Below are positions 9,322-18,400 of a stretch of DNA of 64,000 bases, piece by piece. The stretch comes from Bacillota bacterium (GTDB lineage: Bacteria; Bacillota; Clostridia; Christensenellales; Pumilibacteraceae): positions 1 to 64,000 of the forward strand of contig WQVM01000002.1 in the NCBI GenBank assembly GCA_009783985.1, given 5' to 3'. The translations under genes and the position numbers were made by a program. Position 1 is the stretch's first letter, and each line of letters begins with the position of its first letter. The notes under the pieces are model-generated. The model was not told where the DNA came from, searched no databases, and was given only the letters and a program-made list of their open reading frames with translations.

Positions 9322-9371
9322 GTTTACCTCCATTTGGAACAGCGTGTATTTAGGATAATTGACTTATACTA

Positions 9372-9401
9372 ACTATACACAATATTGTCCCAAATTGTCA
9401 A
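9372..9401 (-). promoter_or_regulatory. Promoter of the second recombinase
   Basis: TTGACA (9396-9401) and TATAGT (9372-9377) on the minus strand, spacing 18 nt. The palindrome ACAATATTGT lies between the two hexamers and could be an operator. Confidence 0.65.
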
Positions 9402-9436
9402 ACTTTATTGCCTTGTTTTTTTGTTTTTTATAAAAA

Positions 9437-9470
9437 GAAACGCAGAAAGTCTATTTGCTTTCTGCGTTTC
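9437..9470 (-). terminator. Terminator at the end of the long ICE operon
   Basis: A perfect 13-bp stem GAAACGCAGAAAG / CTTTCTGCGTTTC with an 8-nt loop and T tract on the minus strand. It lies 10 nt after the small gene ending at 9480 and isolates the recombinase from upstream transcription. Confidence 0.85.
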
Positions 9471-9479
9471 TTTTCATAC

Positions 9480-9623
9480 TTATCCGCCCGCATTTTCCTT
9501 ATTGTAAGCGGAACATATTAACTTGACTACTATATCTCTTAATATTTTCTTTCCATTGTAACATTCTTTAACAATAAATTTATCCGCACTTGTTGATTTT
9601 TCTTTTCTCTTTTCTTTTTCCAT
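9480..9623 (-). CDS. Small basic protein, 47 residues
   Basis: Starts MEKEKRKEKSTSADKFIV and ends KENAGG. Its ATG overlaps the stop of the upstream gene as TAATG, so translation is probably coupled. The N-terminus is highly charged and a helical segment follows. No known domain is recognised. It is the last gene of the module's operon. Confidence 0.55.
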   Translation of the reverse strand: MEKEKRKEKSTSADKFIVKECYNGKKILRDIVVKLICSAYNKENAGG

Positions 9624-9841
9624 TAACAATCCACCTTTTTATTTTTATATAAATGTTTATTTGCTTTTAGTAATTTTTCTGTTGCTTTCTCATAAAACTG
9701 ACAAGTTATTATTTTCGTCTTATATGACTGTTTGCAATCATGTATACAAACCGCACATTTCTTGTTGTAAGTAACATCACCAGTTCTTGGATTGATAAAA
9801 AAGGTCATTTCTCTCTTAAATTTTTCTCTGTATCTCGGCAT
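9623..9841 (-). CDS. Small Cys-containing protein, 72 residues
   Basis: Basic protein with KKCAVCIHDCKQSY, a CxxCxxxC cluster that may bind metal, and a further Cys in TCQFYEK. Small genes of this kind often sit between primase and recombinase in clostridial elements, but I do not recognise the family. It overlaps the next gene by one base. Confidence 0.6.
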   Translation of the reverse strand: MPRYREKFKREMTFFINPRTGDVTYNKKCAVCIHDCKQSYKTKIITCQFYEKATEKLLKANKHLYKNKKVDC

Positions 9842-9877
9842 TCGTTATCTCCTTATTTGGGGTTAGGACTATTTTTA

Positions 9878-11437
9878 CTAATAATTTTCTGCTTGCCTTC
9901 CACGCACGGTAGACAATGCCTCGCTAATCATCTGACTACCGTAAGTACCGTTCCCTCGTCTTGAGTCCCATTTATTACGCATTAAACCTGAGGACCGAAC
10001 AATACGGTCTATTTGAGCCCCATCTTGAGTCCACCATGCTAGCGTATAAACTAATGCAGACTCTGCATGACTATGTGAAGGATATGCACCGCTATCTCCG
10101 TTATATAAAGAATTAAATTTTACACCTTGCTTGCTTTTAGATATTTTCTCTGTTAAGTCTGTATCGGATTGTGTCGCAGGAATATGTTTATATTCTCTCA
10201 ATGGAGGTCGCTTACCCACAAAGTCATAAGCTATCTGACTTATAATACTAGAATAATCTTTTATTTCGTTACTCTCATTTAGCACATCACCCGTAATGCA
10301 AATAAACCTACGCTTGTCGTACATTTCTATGCCAACTTTGTCATTCCTTCTATATGAATCAGAGGGCAAGTTGCCTTTTACAAGAATATGAATACCCGTG
10401 CCGCTCACAGATTTTTCCGTATAGGTATCGGGAAACAACTCTAAAAGTTGTTTTGCTTGTTGTGAGATTATCTTACCCGTATCTTTTTCTATTGCGTTAT
10501 CTAAATCTATAAAAGTGATACCCTCACCTAACGCAAATACTAATCCTTTGTAATTATGTCTTTTGGCATAACCTTTTGCCTGTTCATAACTTCCCCATGT
10601 ATGCGGTTCGTCACTTAGGGCAAAACAAGCATTGACGGGACTTATGATGACTTTTTTTAGCTTGCCGTTTTCTTTATTAGGATAGGTTTTGAATACTGTC
10701 CATTGTTTTAGACACTTTAATTCTTCGGGGATATTGTTAATCAGTTCCTCATCAGATGTTGCTTTAGGTGTTTCTGTTTTTTCAACAATATTATCTTGCG
10801 GTTTAACCATATCAGTATCGTCATCACTTGTGCCACTGTCATAAATATCATATTCGCCTATTTTGTCACGGTCAATTTCGTCCATCGGACTAACAGCAGG
10901 AGAAAATAAAGAGGTTTGCACAATTTCAGCCGGAGCAACCTGCATCCTCTTTACACAATCCTCAAAAGACTTTGCATATCGTTCATAGTCTTCATGCCGA
11001 CGCATATCCACAAGTTTGTCATCTTCTATATAATTTTTTAGTCCGCTTACAATACCTATTACATTATCTATATATAACTTTTCCCGTGTTTTAGGTGTAA
11101 AATCGTTATAATGCTCTACTATATACAGATAATTAGAGTCCTCTAAATATTTTTTGAGTGTAGCTCTTGCATTAGCACGGATCTCATCCGCTCGTGCCAT
11201 ATATTTATAATCTACCTTAGGCGGTATCTCTTTATGGTACGCTTCGGGGATACCTATCAATGTCGGGTTTTCCTCAATCTTTCCACGATAATACATAATA
11301 TGATTACGGACAAGATTAAGATTTGTCCCATCCTCCCAAAATGGGTCGCTTGCGCCATACTTATATAAATGCTCCCACCTGTCGTGTGACTCTTTGAGAC
11401 TTGCTCCATAATCCTCTTGTTTTTTTGTTTTACTCAT
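9878..11437 (-). CDS. Primase-polymerase-like replication protein
   Basis: 519 residues. Residues 1-170 are a charged helical region common to ICE proteins. From about residue 240 it resembles the PrimPol-like primases of phages and plasmids: LKQWTVFKTYPN, FIDLDNAI (about 312, candidate metal-binding acidic residues), SVSGTGIHILVKG (about 345) and IEMYDKRRFICITGD. The C-terminal part (HSHAESALVYTLAWWTQD, SGLMRNKWDSRRG) matches the helical region found after such domains. Likely role: priming of element DNA after conjugative transfer or during replication. The function is inferred from motifs only. Confidence 0.75.
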   Translation of the reverse strand: MSKTKKQEDYGASLKESHDRWEHLYKYGASDPFWEDGTNLNLVRNHIMYYRGKIEENPTLIGIPEAYHKEIPPKVDYKYMARADEIRANARATLKKYLEDSNYLYIVEHYNDFTPKTREKLYIDNVIGIVSGLKNYIEDDKLVDMRRHEDYERYAKSFEDCVKRMQVAPAEIVQTSLFSPAVSPMDEIDRDKIGEYDIYDSGTSDDDTDMVKPQDNIVEKTETPKATSDEELINNIPEELKCLKQWTVFKTYPNKENGKLKKVIISPVNACFALSDEPHTWGSYEQAKGYAKRHNYKGLVFALGEGITFIDLDNAIEKDTGKIISQQAKQLLELFPDTYTEKSVSGTGIHILVKGNLPSDSYRRNDKVGIEMYDKRRFICITGDVLNESNEIKDYSSIISQIAYDFVGKRPPLREYKHIPATQSDTDLTEKISKSKQGVKFNSLYNGDSGAYPSHSHAESALVYTLAWWTQDGAQIDRIVRSSGLMRNKWDSRRGNGTYGSQMISEALSTVRGRQAENY

Positions 11438-11445
11438 TTTCTACC

Positions 11446-12831
11446 TCACAAAAATAAACTCCTAAATATTGCTTCTAATACTGGCACACAAATTCCATTA
11501 CCTGCTTGCATATACATATATCGCCGTGGCATTCCTACTGCAATAACTTTGTCTATCTCATGGTCTTTCCAACCCATTAGCCTCCAATACTCCCTCTCGG
11601 TCAATTTGCGAATTTTTAGTCCGTTATAAATGTCCTCTAAGGTGTATGTCTCTTTTTCACTAATGTCAATTTCGCAAACTAGATTATCTTTTCGTACAGT
11701 CGTAAGAGTATTGCTTACACCATTTCGATTAAACTCAAATCTTTGTTCAGTTGGAACACCCGCTGTCCTGTCGCTTGGATTGTTTGGATTGCGTCCTCGC
11801 TGTGCTACTATAATTGGCTCGTTTCGTGGCGGTACTGGAATACCGCCTTTTTTAACATTAGTCAAACGAAGTAGCATATCCCAAACAGCAGTTTCAAGTT
11901 TACCTGTCGGAACACAAATAGGGTGCGTTCCCTCTCTTGCCATTAGGGTCCTGCAAAAATCTTTGGTTTGGACATCTCGTCTAGTGTAATCATAAGTTGA
12001 GCGCAAAATAGTCTCAAATGACCCTATTTTCAAATAATACTTTTCATCAACTTGTTCGTCTAAATAGTCTTTTAGTTTTAACTGTCCTGTTATTGTGCAA
12101 GCGGGTCCATTAAAATCTCTTGCCCTTAGCGCTTGACAATAATCCTTTTTTTGAACTACATCCCTAAGCGAATTGAATTTAGAACTTAGTATCCCCACTA
12201 ATACACTTAACTTTAGATAGTATTTTTCATCGGCATTCGAATCCAAAAACTCTTTTAACACCGTTTCTCTCGTTGGTGTCATAGGAAATTCATAATTAGC
12301 ATTAACATCTAAAATGCTAACACAAAATACCCTTTCACGGTTTTGAGGAATATAGTCCTTAGCGTTAATTACTTTCCAAAAATTCTTGTATCCTAACCCA
12401 CTCAAAAAAGCTAACCATTGCTCATAATCAGCTCTATGATTTTTCCCTATTAAGTTTTTCACATTTTCTAAGAGTAAATATTTTGGCAATCGCCCTTGCT
12501 CTTTTGCTTTATATAGTAGCCTCTCTACCTCATATAACAGCCCTGACCTTGCCCCCTTTAGACCTAATTTTGTTGGAGAGGCTACAGAAATATCTTGACA
12601 AGGAAAACTGTATGTCCATAGGTCTGCTTGTGGTAGCTCTTCTATTTTTTGTATATCTCCTAAATTGTTTACATCGGGGTCATGCAAAGCCCTATAACTT
12701 CTGTCTGCATAAGGACAAATATCGCTAACTGCAACTACCTTATGCTTAACCCCTATATTCTTTAGTGCTTGTGTCTGACTGCCTACTCCCGAAAACAATT
12801 CTATTACCTTTAATTCTTTTGTTTTTATCAA
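11446..12831 (-). CDS. DNA (cytosine-5) methyltransferase
   Basis: 461 residues. Motif I ELFSGVGSQTQALKN, motif IV SFPCQDIS with the catalytic Cys (about residue 80), motif VI LLENVKNLIG and motif VIII PQNRERVFCVS occur in order. A long target-recognition region of about 190 residues follows, then the C-terminal motifs IX-X (LTEREYWRLMGW, MYMQAGNGICVPVLEAI). The recognition region contains two related blocks (DYCQALRARDFNGPACT and DFCRTLMAREGTHPICV), which suggests an internal duplication. No restriction endonuclease is adjacent, so it is probably an orphan enzyme that protects the element during transfer. Confidence 0.92.
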   Translation of the reverse strand: MIKTKELKVIELFSGVGSQTQALKNIGVKHKVVAVSDICPYADRSYRALHDPDVNNLGDIQKIEELPQADLWTYSFPCQDISVASPTKLGLKGARSGLLYEVERLLYKAKEQGRLPKYLLLENVKNLIGKNHRADYEQWLAFLSGLGYKNFWKVINAKDYIPQNRERVFCVSILDVNANYEFPMTPTRETVLKEFLDSNADEKYYLKLSVLVGILSSKFNSLRDVVQKKDYCQALRARDFNGPACTITGQLKLKDYLDEQVDEKYYLKIGSFETILRSTYDYTRRDVQTKDFCRTLMAREGTHPICVPTGKLETAVWDMLLRLTNVKKGGIPVPPRNEPIIVAQRGRNPNNPSDRTAGVPTEQRFEFNRNGVSNTLTTVRKDNLVCEIDISEKETYTLEDIYNGLKIRKLTEREYWRLMGWKDHEIDKVIAVGMPRRYMYMQAGNGICVPVLEAIFRSLFL

Positions 12832-12833
12832 TC

Positions 12834-13517
12834 TTATCCTCCGTTAATTAAAAAACAGGCATCGCCTGCCTGCTTTGTTTCATCATAATTTGTCCACTGC
12901 GCCGCCATTGCCTTAGCAATACCTTGAAATGTTTTGCTTCGCAGTTTGGATAACTCTTCTAAATTGCCTTTACATAAAGTTAGCGTATCTCTATACCATT
13001 TTGAAATAGGCTTTCCGTTGCCCCAATGTACTATCGTATCTTTTTCTACAATTTTAGTAGGCTTTAGTTTAGGCAACCCCTTTAGCCATAAACAAGTCTT
13101 CTTATTGACGCTATGTCCGAACATAAACGGCTGTATTATTTGGTCAGGCTTACGATACAGCGTGGATAATACTCCGACAGGATTCTCTATAGCAATCTTG
13201 TCACAATCCGCGCTTATAATAGCCTTGATAAACTCTACCGCTTCTTTGGTCTTTTGCCTACGCTGCTCCCGATACTCCTCGCTAGCATTTTTACGAGTTA
13301 AGTTACACATTCCAGCGTTACTTAAATAAGTACAAGGCGGGAAAGCAATTATCATATCCCACTTATCTTTTAATAGCGGTAGCACATCTTGCTGTAAGTG
13401 CCATTGTGGATAACCGCCTGAACACGGATATAAATCGCAAGAATAAGCCTCATGCCCTAGTTTTCTTAATTCAATAGTAACAGCCTGACTTTCTTCACAG
13501 GCTACAAGTATTTTCAA
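12834..13517 (-). CDS. Small DNA cytosine methyltransferase-like protein
   Basis: 227 residues beginning MKILVACEESQAVTIELRK. It keeps AFPPCTYLSNAG (the ProCys of motif IV) and AIENPVGVLS in place of the usual ENV motif. Phage and ICE genomes often carry this compact family, annotated as cytosine methyltransferases. The activity is not certain because the usual target-recognition domain is missing. It is 2 nt from the full-length methyltransferase gene and clearly in the same operon. A distant relative lies at 52458-53213. Confidence 0.7.
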   Translation of the reverse strand: MKILVACEESQAVTIELRKLGHEAYSCDLYPCSGGYPQWHLQQDVLPLLKDKWDMIIAFPPCTYLSNAGMCNLTRKNASEEYREQRRQKTKEAVEFIKAIISADCDKIAIENPVGVLSTLYRKPDQIIQPFMFGHSVNKKTCLWLKGLPKLKPTKIVEKDTIVHWGNGKPISKWYRDTLTLCKGNLEELSKLRSKTFQGIAKAMAAQWTNYDETKQAGDACFLINGG

Positions 13518-13564
13518 CTTTCACTCCACCCCCTAAGTCGCCTAGTTTCTTTGTCCTTAATTTC

Positions 13565-14419
13565 CTACGCTTCATAATCCTCCCATAGCACGGACTTGAA
13601 AATAGCTTTATGATTAACCCATGTTGCAAACTTCCGTTGTTGTTTTGTTGGCTCTATTCCGTTTTTGAAATCCCGATACGGCTGTGCAAACGGGTCTACA
13701 TCCAAGCCCTTCAGAAAACGCACCCGCTCTAATGCGTCAGGTATGTCTTTGACTAGCACATACACAAAATACCTGCGAGGTGTCGCATTATGCCAACGCA
13801 AGAGTTCAACCGCCTTTTGAACATACGGAATCATAGCATGGTTATCGCAAGCAAGTCGTATAGGTTTTAACCACTTAACCTTTGCAAGTAGCTTTGCTGT
13901 GGCGTTATCTATAAGTCTTGCGTCTAAACCCTGATTAAAATCTACCCTTAAACCCAGCCATGCAATCTTTTCTATCTGCCGTATCCCATGTTCACTTGCC
14001 AACACATTATTATCCATAAGCACAACATCACGATGACGGGCAAACTCTGCTATATCCGCATGAGCGGTTATTCCGCCTTCTTTCTCCGGCACAAGACACC
14101 ACGGGCATTTTCTTATACAGCCTCTTGTTAAAAATCCTAAAGAGTAGTTTAAGTTATATAAGGCATAATCAGGACAGCAATGCTCTATTTCTTCCATTAG
14201 TTTTTTATCTAAACTAATGCCCGACCCTCCAACCTCAAAATGACTCGGCAATTCGGGCATAGGTGTAAAAGAAAAAACCTTGCTTGCAAAGCCTCTGTCG
14301 TAATCATTTGCTTTGTCCGGTGTGGTCATTTCAACTGAATGTCCTTGTGCCTTGCAGTAAGCAGATAATTTCATAAGTGCAAGATTATGACCGTCAATAT
14401 CTATAAGTCCTATCCTCAT
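13565..14419 (-). CDS. Radical SAM protein
   Basis: Start at 14419 (MRIGLIDIDGHN) is set by GGAG five nt upstream. The [4Fe-4S] motif is TRGCIRKCPWC (CxxxCxxC) near residue 115. The N-terminal part resembles the cobalamin-binding-like fold of B12-type radical SAM enzymes, and the remainder (LMDNNVLASEHG, GLDARL) fits a TIM-barrel core. Similar genes occur in phages and ICEs beside methyltransferases; the substrate is unknown, with modification of nucleic acid only a possibility. Confidence 0.8.
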   Translation of the reverse strand: MRIGLIDIDGHNLALMKLSAYCKAQGHSVEMTTPDKANDYDRGFASKVFSFTPMPELPSHFEVGGSGISLDKKLMEEIEHCCPDYALYNLNYSLGFLTRGCIRKCPWCLVPEKEGGITAHADIAEFARHRDVVLMDNNVLASEHGIRQIEKIAWLGLRVDFNQGLDARLIDNATAKLLAKVKWLKPIRLACDNHAMIPYVQKAVELLRWHNATPRRYFVYVLVKDIPDALERVRFLKGLDVDPFAQPYRDFKNGIEPTKQQRKFATWVNHKAIFKSVLWEDYEA

Positions 14420-14427
14420 AAAAACTC

Positions 14428-14722
14428 CTAACAAAAAACAGGCGTTGCCGCCTGTTCCGTTCCATCGTTATTTTTGTAAGGGATGCCCATATAATCTAAT
14501 ACCTCTTTTAATCCCAGCCCGCCGTCCTCTCTATGTTTCATACAATAAGCCCATAGCTTCGAGTGCGTTTTCTCTAACCGCTGAAAGCGGTTAGGCTCAC
14601 CATCAAACTGCACACCAATCCCGTATCCTCTCTTTTGCCATAATGACTTTAGCCTCTAACGGCAAGGACTGTCTTTGCTTTAATTGCCATATCTCGTACT
14701 TGTTTTTAATTTTTTCTTTCAT
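14428..14722 (-). pseudogene. Remnant of a PAPS-reductase-family (phage type) gene with internal deletion
   Basis: From an ATG at 14722, 39 codons encode the typical start of these proteins (IWQLKQRQSLPLEAKV, then AKERIRDW) and stop at 14603. In the next frame, overlapping the stop, the typical C-terminus follows (EPNRFQRLEKTHSKLWAYC, then GLKEVLDYMGIPY). The whole catalytic middle (SGGKDS loop and active site) is absent. This is best explained by an internal deletion with a frame change; 14428-14613 alone could still be translated as a 61-residue fragment. Confidence 0.65.
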
Positions 14723-14729
14723 TCAGCAC

Positions 14730-15437
14730 CTAAATTACAGAAGCGAGCCTATTAAGGCTCGCTTCATAATATTTTTTATTTATTTCAAAACCAATAAATT
14801 TTCGATTTAACCTCTTACAAGCCTCTGCCGTTGTACCGCTACCCATAAACGGGTCAAGTATTAAATCATTTTCTTTACTACTGTTTAACATAAGGTTGCT
14901 AATTATATTTAATGGTTTTACAGTAGGATGTGAGTATCTTTTTTTGTCTTTTACATTTAATAGAGAATAATAAACTGTTTTAGCTGTCTCAAAACTGACA
15001 GGCTTACAATAACCGCCACGCTTAAAATATAAACAATATTCTTTATCCGTAAGATACTTATTAAAAAACAGCGGCACAGGGTTGGTTTTATTCCATATTA
15101 GAATATCAAAATTACATTTATGCTTTTTTACAAAGAAGTCTAAGTATTGAATTATTTGTGCGCCGTTGCACCAAATATAAATGTTTGGTGTTTTCATCAG
15201 TTCCCACATTAAGTCCAAATATTCTTCGGTAATCCCACCCGTCAGATTGTTGTTTAATATCTCGTCATTCATAGGCTGCAAACTTTTAGACAACCTGCTT
15301 TTCCCTCCTGTGTTCGTATTGCGGATTAAATACGGCGGGTCAGCTATAATTAAGTCTGCCTTCATGTCCTGCTCTTTCATCAAACGCATCCCTTCTAAAC
15401 AATCAATATTATAGATTTTATTTAGTTCAATATTCAA
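14730..15437 (-). CDS. DNA adenine/cytosine-N4 methyltransferase
   Basis: 235 residues. The catalytic motif LIIADPPYLI is near residue 33 and the SAM-binding segment LILDPFMGSGTTAEACKR near residue 200. This order (DPPY first) is that of beta-class amino-methyltransferases. HPTVKPLNIISNLM, a stretch typical of this family, precedes the SAM site. It is one of several methyltransferases in this operon and has no partner endonuclease. Confidence 0.9.
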   Translation of the reverse strand: MNIELNKIYNIDCLEGMRLMKEQDMKADLIIADPPYLIRNTNTGGKSRLSKSLQPMNDEILNNNLTGGITEEYLDLMWELMKTPNIYIWCNGAQIIQYLDFFVKKHKCNFDILIWNKTNPVPLFFNKYLTDKEYCLYFKRGGYCKPVSFETAKTVYYSLLNVKDKKRYSHPTVKPLNIISNLMLNSSKENDLILDPFMGSGTTAEACKRLNRKFIGFEINKKYYEASLNRLASVI

Positions 15438-15445
15438 TTTTCCTC

Positions 15446-18400
15446 CTAGCCCATTTCATAGTCCTGTTCTCGCATAGCTTGTTTTTCAGGAATAACAATA
15501 GGGCGTTTTGTATCACCGTCACCACTCTCTTCCTCGTCTAAATCCTCTACTCTAACCTCATTTTGGAATTTAGTGTCATCAATTATAAGCTCTAGCTCAC
15601 CCTTGTCTAGGTTTAGTTCAGCGTTAATCTTCTCCAACTCTAAAGTCAGGTCACTAATTTTTTCAGCGTGTTCAAACGGTTTGCTTAGTTCAATAGTAGC
15701 CGCCTCTATATCGCTCTTATAGGTGGCTATCCGTTCACTAAGTGCCTTTAAGCTACCATCTAAGCCCTCTAAAGCGTTGTCTATGCGTGTCATAGTGCCT
15801 GTCGGACTCTCTGAAACAGTCAAACGGTGTTCTCCGTTACCTCGTAAAATGATAGCTTTATCCGTTAGCATTATAGGAGTTTCGGGTATAATTTCAAAGC
15901 CTTTGTATTTTGCAATTACTTTGTCCGAATTAGACGGTGAGTAAATTAGCTTGTGAAGTAATTCCACAGCATCCTTTTTCTCTGTGTAGTGCTTGCCCGC
16001 AATCGTCATAGAAAACTCATCAGCTGTATTAGCATTTCTCAAAGCTATGTCCTGTTCAAACTCCTCTGTCCGCTTTTCTGCATTAGCGATAGTGTGAGGC
16101 AAATCTTTAGCAACCTTATCTTGTAATGCATAACGATTTTTCCTATATTGCGACTCTAAAACTTGCAAGTTACCTACTTCATTCTCAACTTCATTCTTGC
16201 GTTTAATTAGTGGGTTAGCAGAAGTAATCGCTTTTATCTCTGCATAGGTCAAAGTCGTTTCGTCAATATCTGCTGCCTCTCTAACTGTAAGCTCACCCTT
16301 ATTCACTTGCGATATAAATCGTTGCTTATTCTCAAGGATCTGATAACTATAAGCGTCAAATGTGCGTTCAGTAACATATGTGCAAATGTCAACCTCTGCA
16401 TTGGTGTTACCTTGCCGTATCGCCCTACCCTCACGCTGTTCTAAATCTGACGGGCGATACGGAGTATCTAAATGGTGCAGTGCAACAAGTTTATTCTGAA
16501 CATTAGTACCTGCTCCGCATTTTTCTGTACTACCTATAAGTATCCGTACATTTCCCGCTCGGACTTTATTAAAAAGGATTTGCTTTTCAATATCGTTTTT
16601 AGCATCGTGGATATACGCTACTTCTTCGGGTGGTATGCCCATTTGTACAAGTGTTGTTTTTACATGATTATACACATCAAAATCTTTATCGGGGTCGTAA
16701 TCCTCATAGTCAGTTTTTGGTGTAGACAAATCACAAAAGACTAATTGCGTTCCGCTTATATGTTCCGTGTCCAGCCAAATCCTATAAATATTTTCTGACG
16801 CAATATTAACCTTATGGTCTGGGCTGTCGGGAGCATGACTATCAAAGCAGCGGGGGTCTAGTGCTAGCTTTCTACCGTCACCTGTTATTTTAAGCATATT
16901 ATCTATAGACGGGTCTACCTTACTGTTATTTATCCGCTCGGCTCTTTCAGCTATTACCTCACATAATTCAAGTATCGTATCGGTAGGTTTAATATTTATA
17001 ATATGCTTATTTGCTTTTGGCACGGGAAGGTTCAGCATCTCTGCTGTTTTGACATCGGCGGTCTTACGGTACATCTTTAATAATTCAGGTAAATTAGTAA
17101 ACTTTGCAAACCTTGTTTTTGACCTATACCCTTGTCCGCTTGGTGCAAGCTCCAAAGCAGACACCGTTTCTCCAAAGTTAGCTGCCCAATGGTCAAATAC
17201 ATTTAGTCCCGCATCAAGTAAGTCCTGTCTTTGCAAATACGACTGCATAGTAAACATCTCAACCATTGAATTACTTATTGGCGTACCTGTAGCAAAAACG
17301 ACGCCCTTTTGAGCGCCGCCATGTAATTCCGCAAGGTAATCTATTTTCATATCTAGGTCGCTTGACCGTTTAGAAGCCGCCTGTGAAATACCCGCAACAT
17401 TAGTCATTTTAGTATAGATAAACTTATTTTTGTACTTGTGCGCTTCATCACAGAACAAGTAGTCTACCCCTAAATCTTCAAACTTAATTAAATCGTCCTT
17501 TTTGCTGTCAGATAATTCCTTTAATGCCTTTTCCTTATCTTTAAGTACCTTCTCCATTATTTTAATAGTAATCCTATTATTGTCATCACGCGCATTCTCT
17601 AATGTCTCACGCACCGCGTCTATTTCCTCACGAATTTTCTTTTCTCGCCTTTCGTTGGATATAGGTATTTTTTCAAAAGATGACATTGCCATAATGACTG
17701 CATCCCAATCCCCTGTCGCAATTCTTGAAACAAACTTTAATCTATTCTCTTTCTCAAAATCTTTCTTTGTCGCTATTAGCAAATTAGCTTGCGGATACAA
17801 ATATCTAAACTCATTTGCCCATTGTAACACTAAATGATTAGGAACTATTATCATAGGCTTTTGGGCTAGTTTTAGTTGCCTTAATTTCATAGCAGCGGCG
17901 GCAACCTCAAAGGTCTTGCCTGCCCCTACCACATGATGCAAGAGTGTATTACCGCTAGTAATAATCCTTTCAACAGCGTCCTTTTGAAAAGGCTTTAACT
18001 CAATAAGCGGATTCATTTCAGGGAATGTCAAGTAACTGCCGTCATAGCTAGTTAGTGTAAGATTATTAAACTTTTCGTTATACTTGTTTACTAATTTCTC
18101 ACGGCGGTCGGGACAATCAAAAACCCATGACTTAAATTCCTCTTGGATTTTCCTTAGCTTTTCTCTAACGGCTATTGTTTCAGACTTATTAAGCACTCTT
18201 TTCTCTTTGCCATCTGACTCTGTTATCTTATCATAAACTGACGGGGTTTGTAAGTTAATAGCGTGTTCATAAATATTACAGCCGTTCATCCGTTCCGTAC
18301 CATATAAATTTGTAGCCTCGAAGTTGTATCTTACATTTGGCGCTTCCAACTTCCAACTTTGAGTGTATTGATTAAACGATAAATTTACATTTTTAGACTG

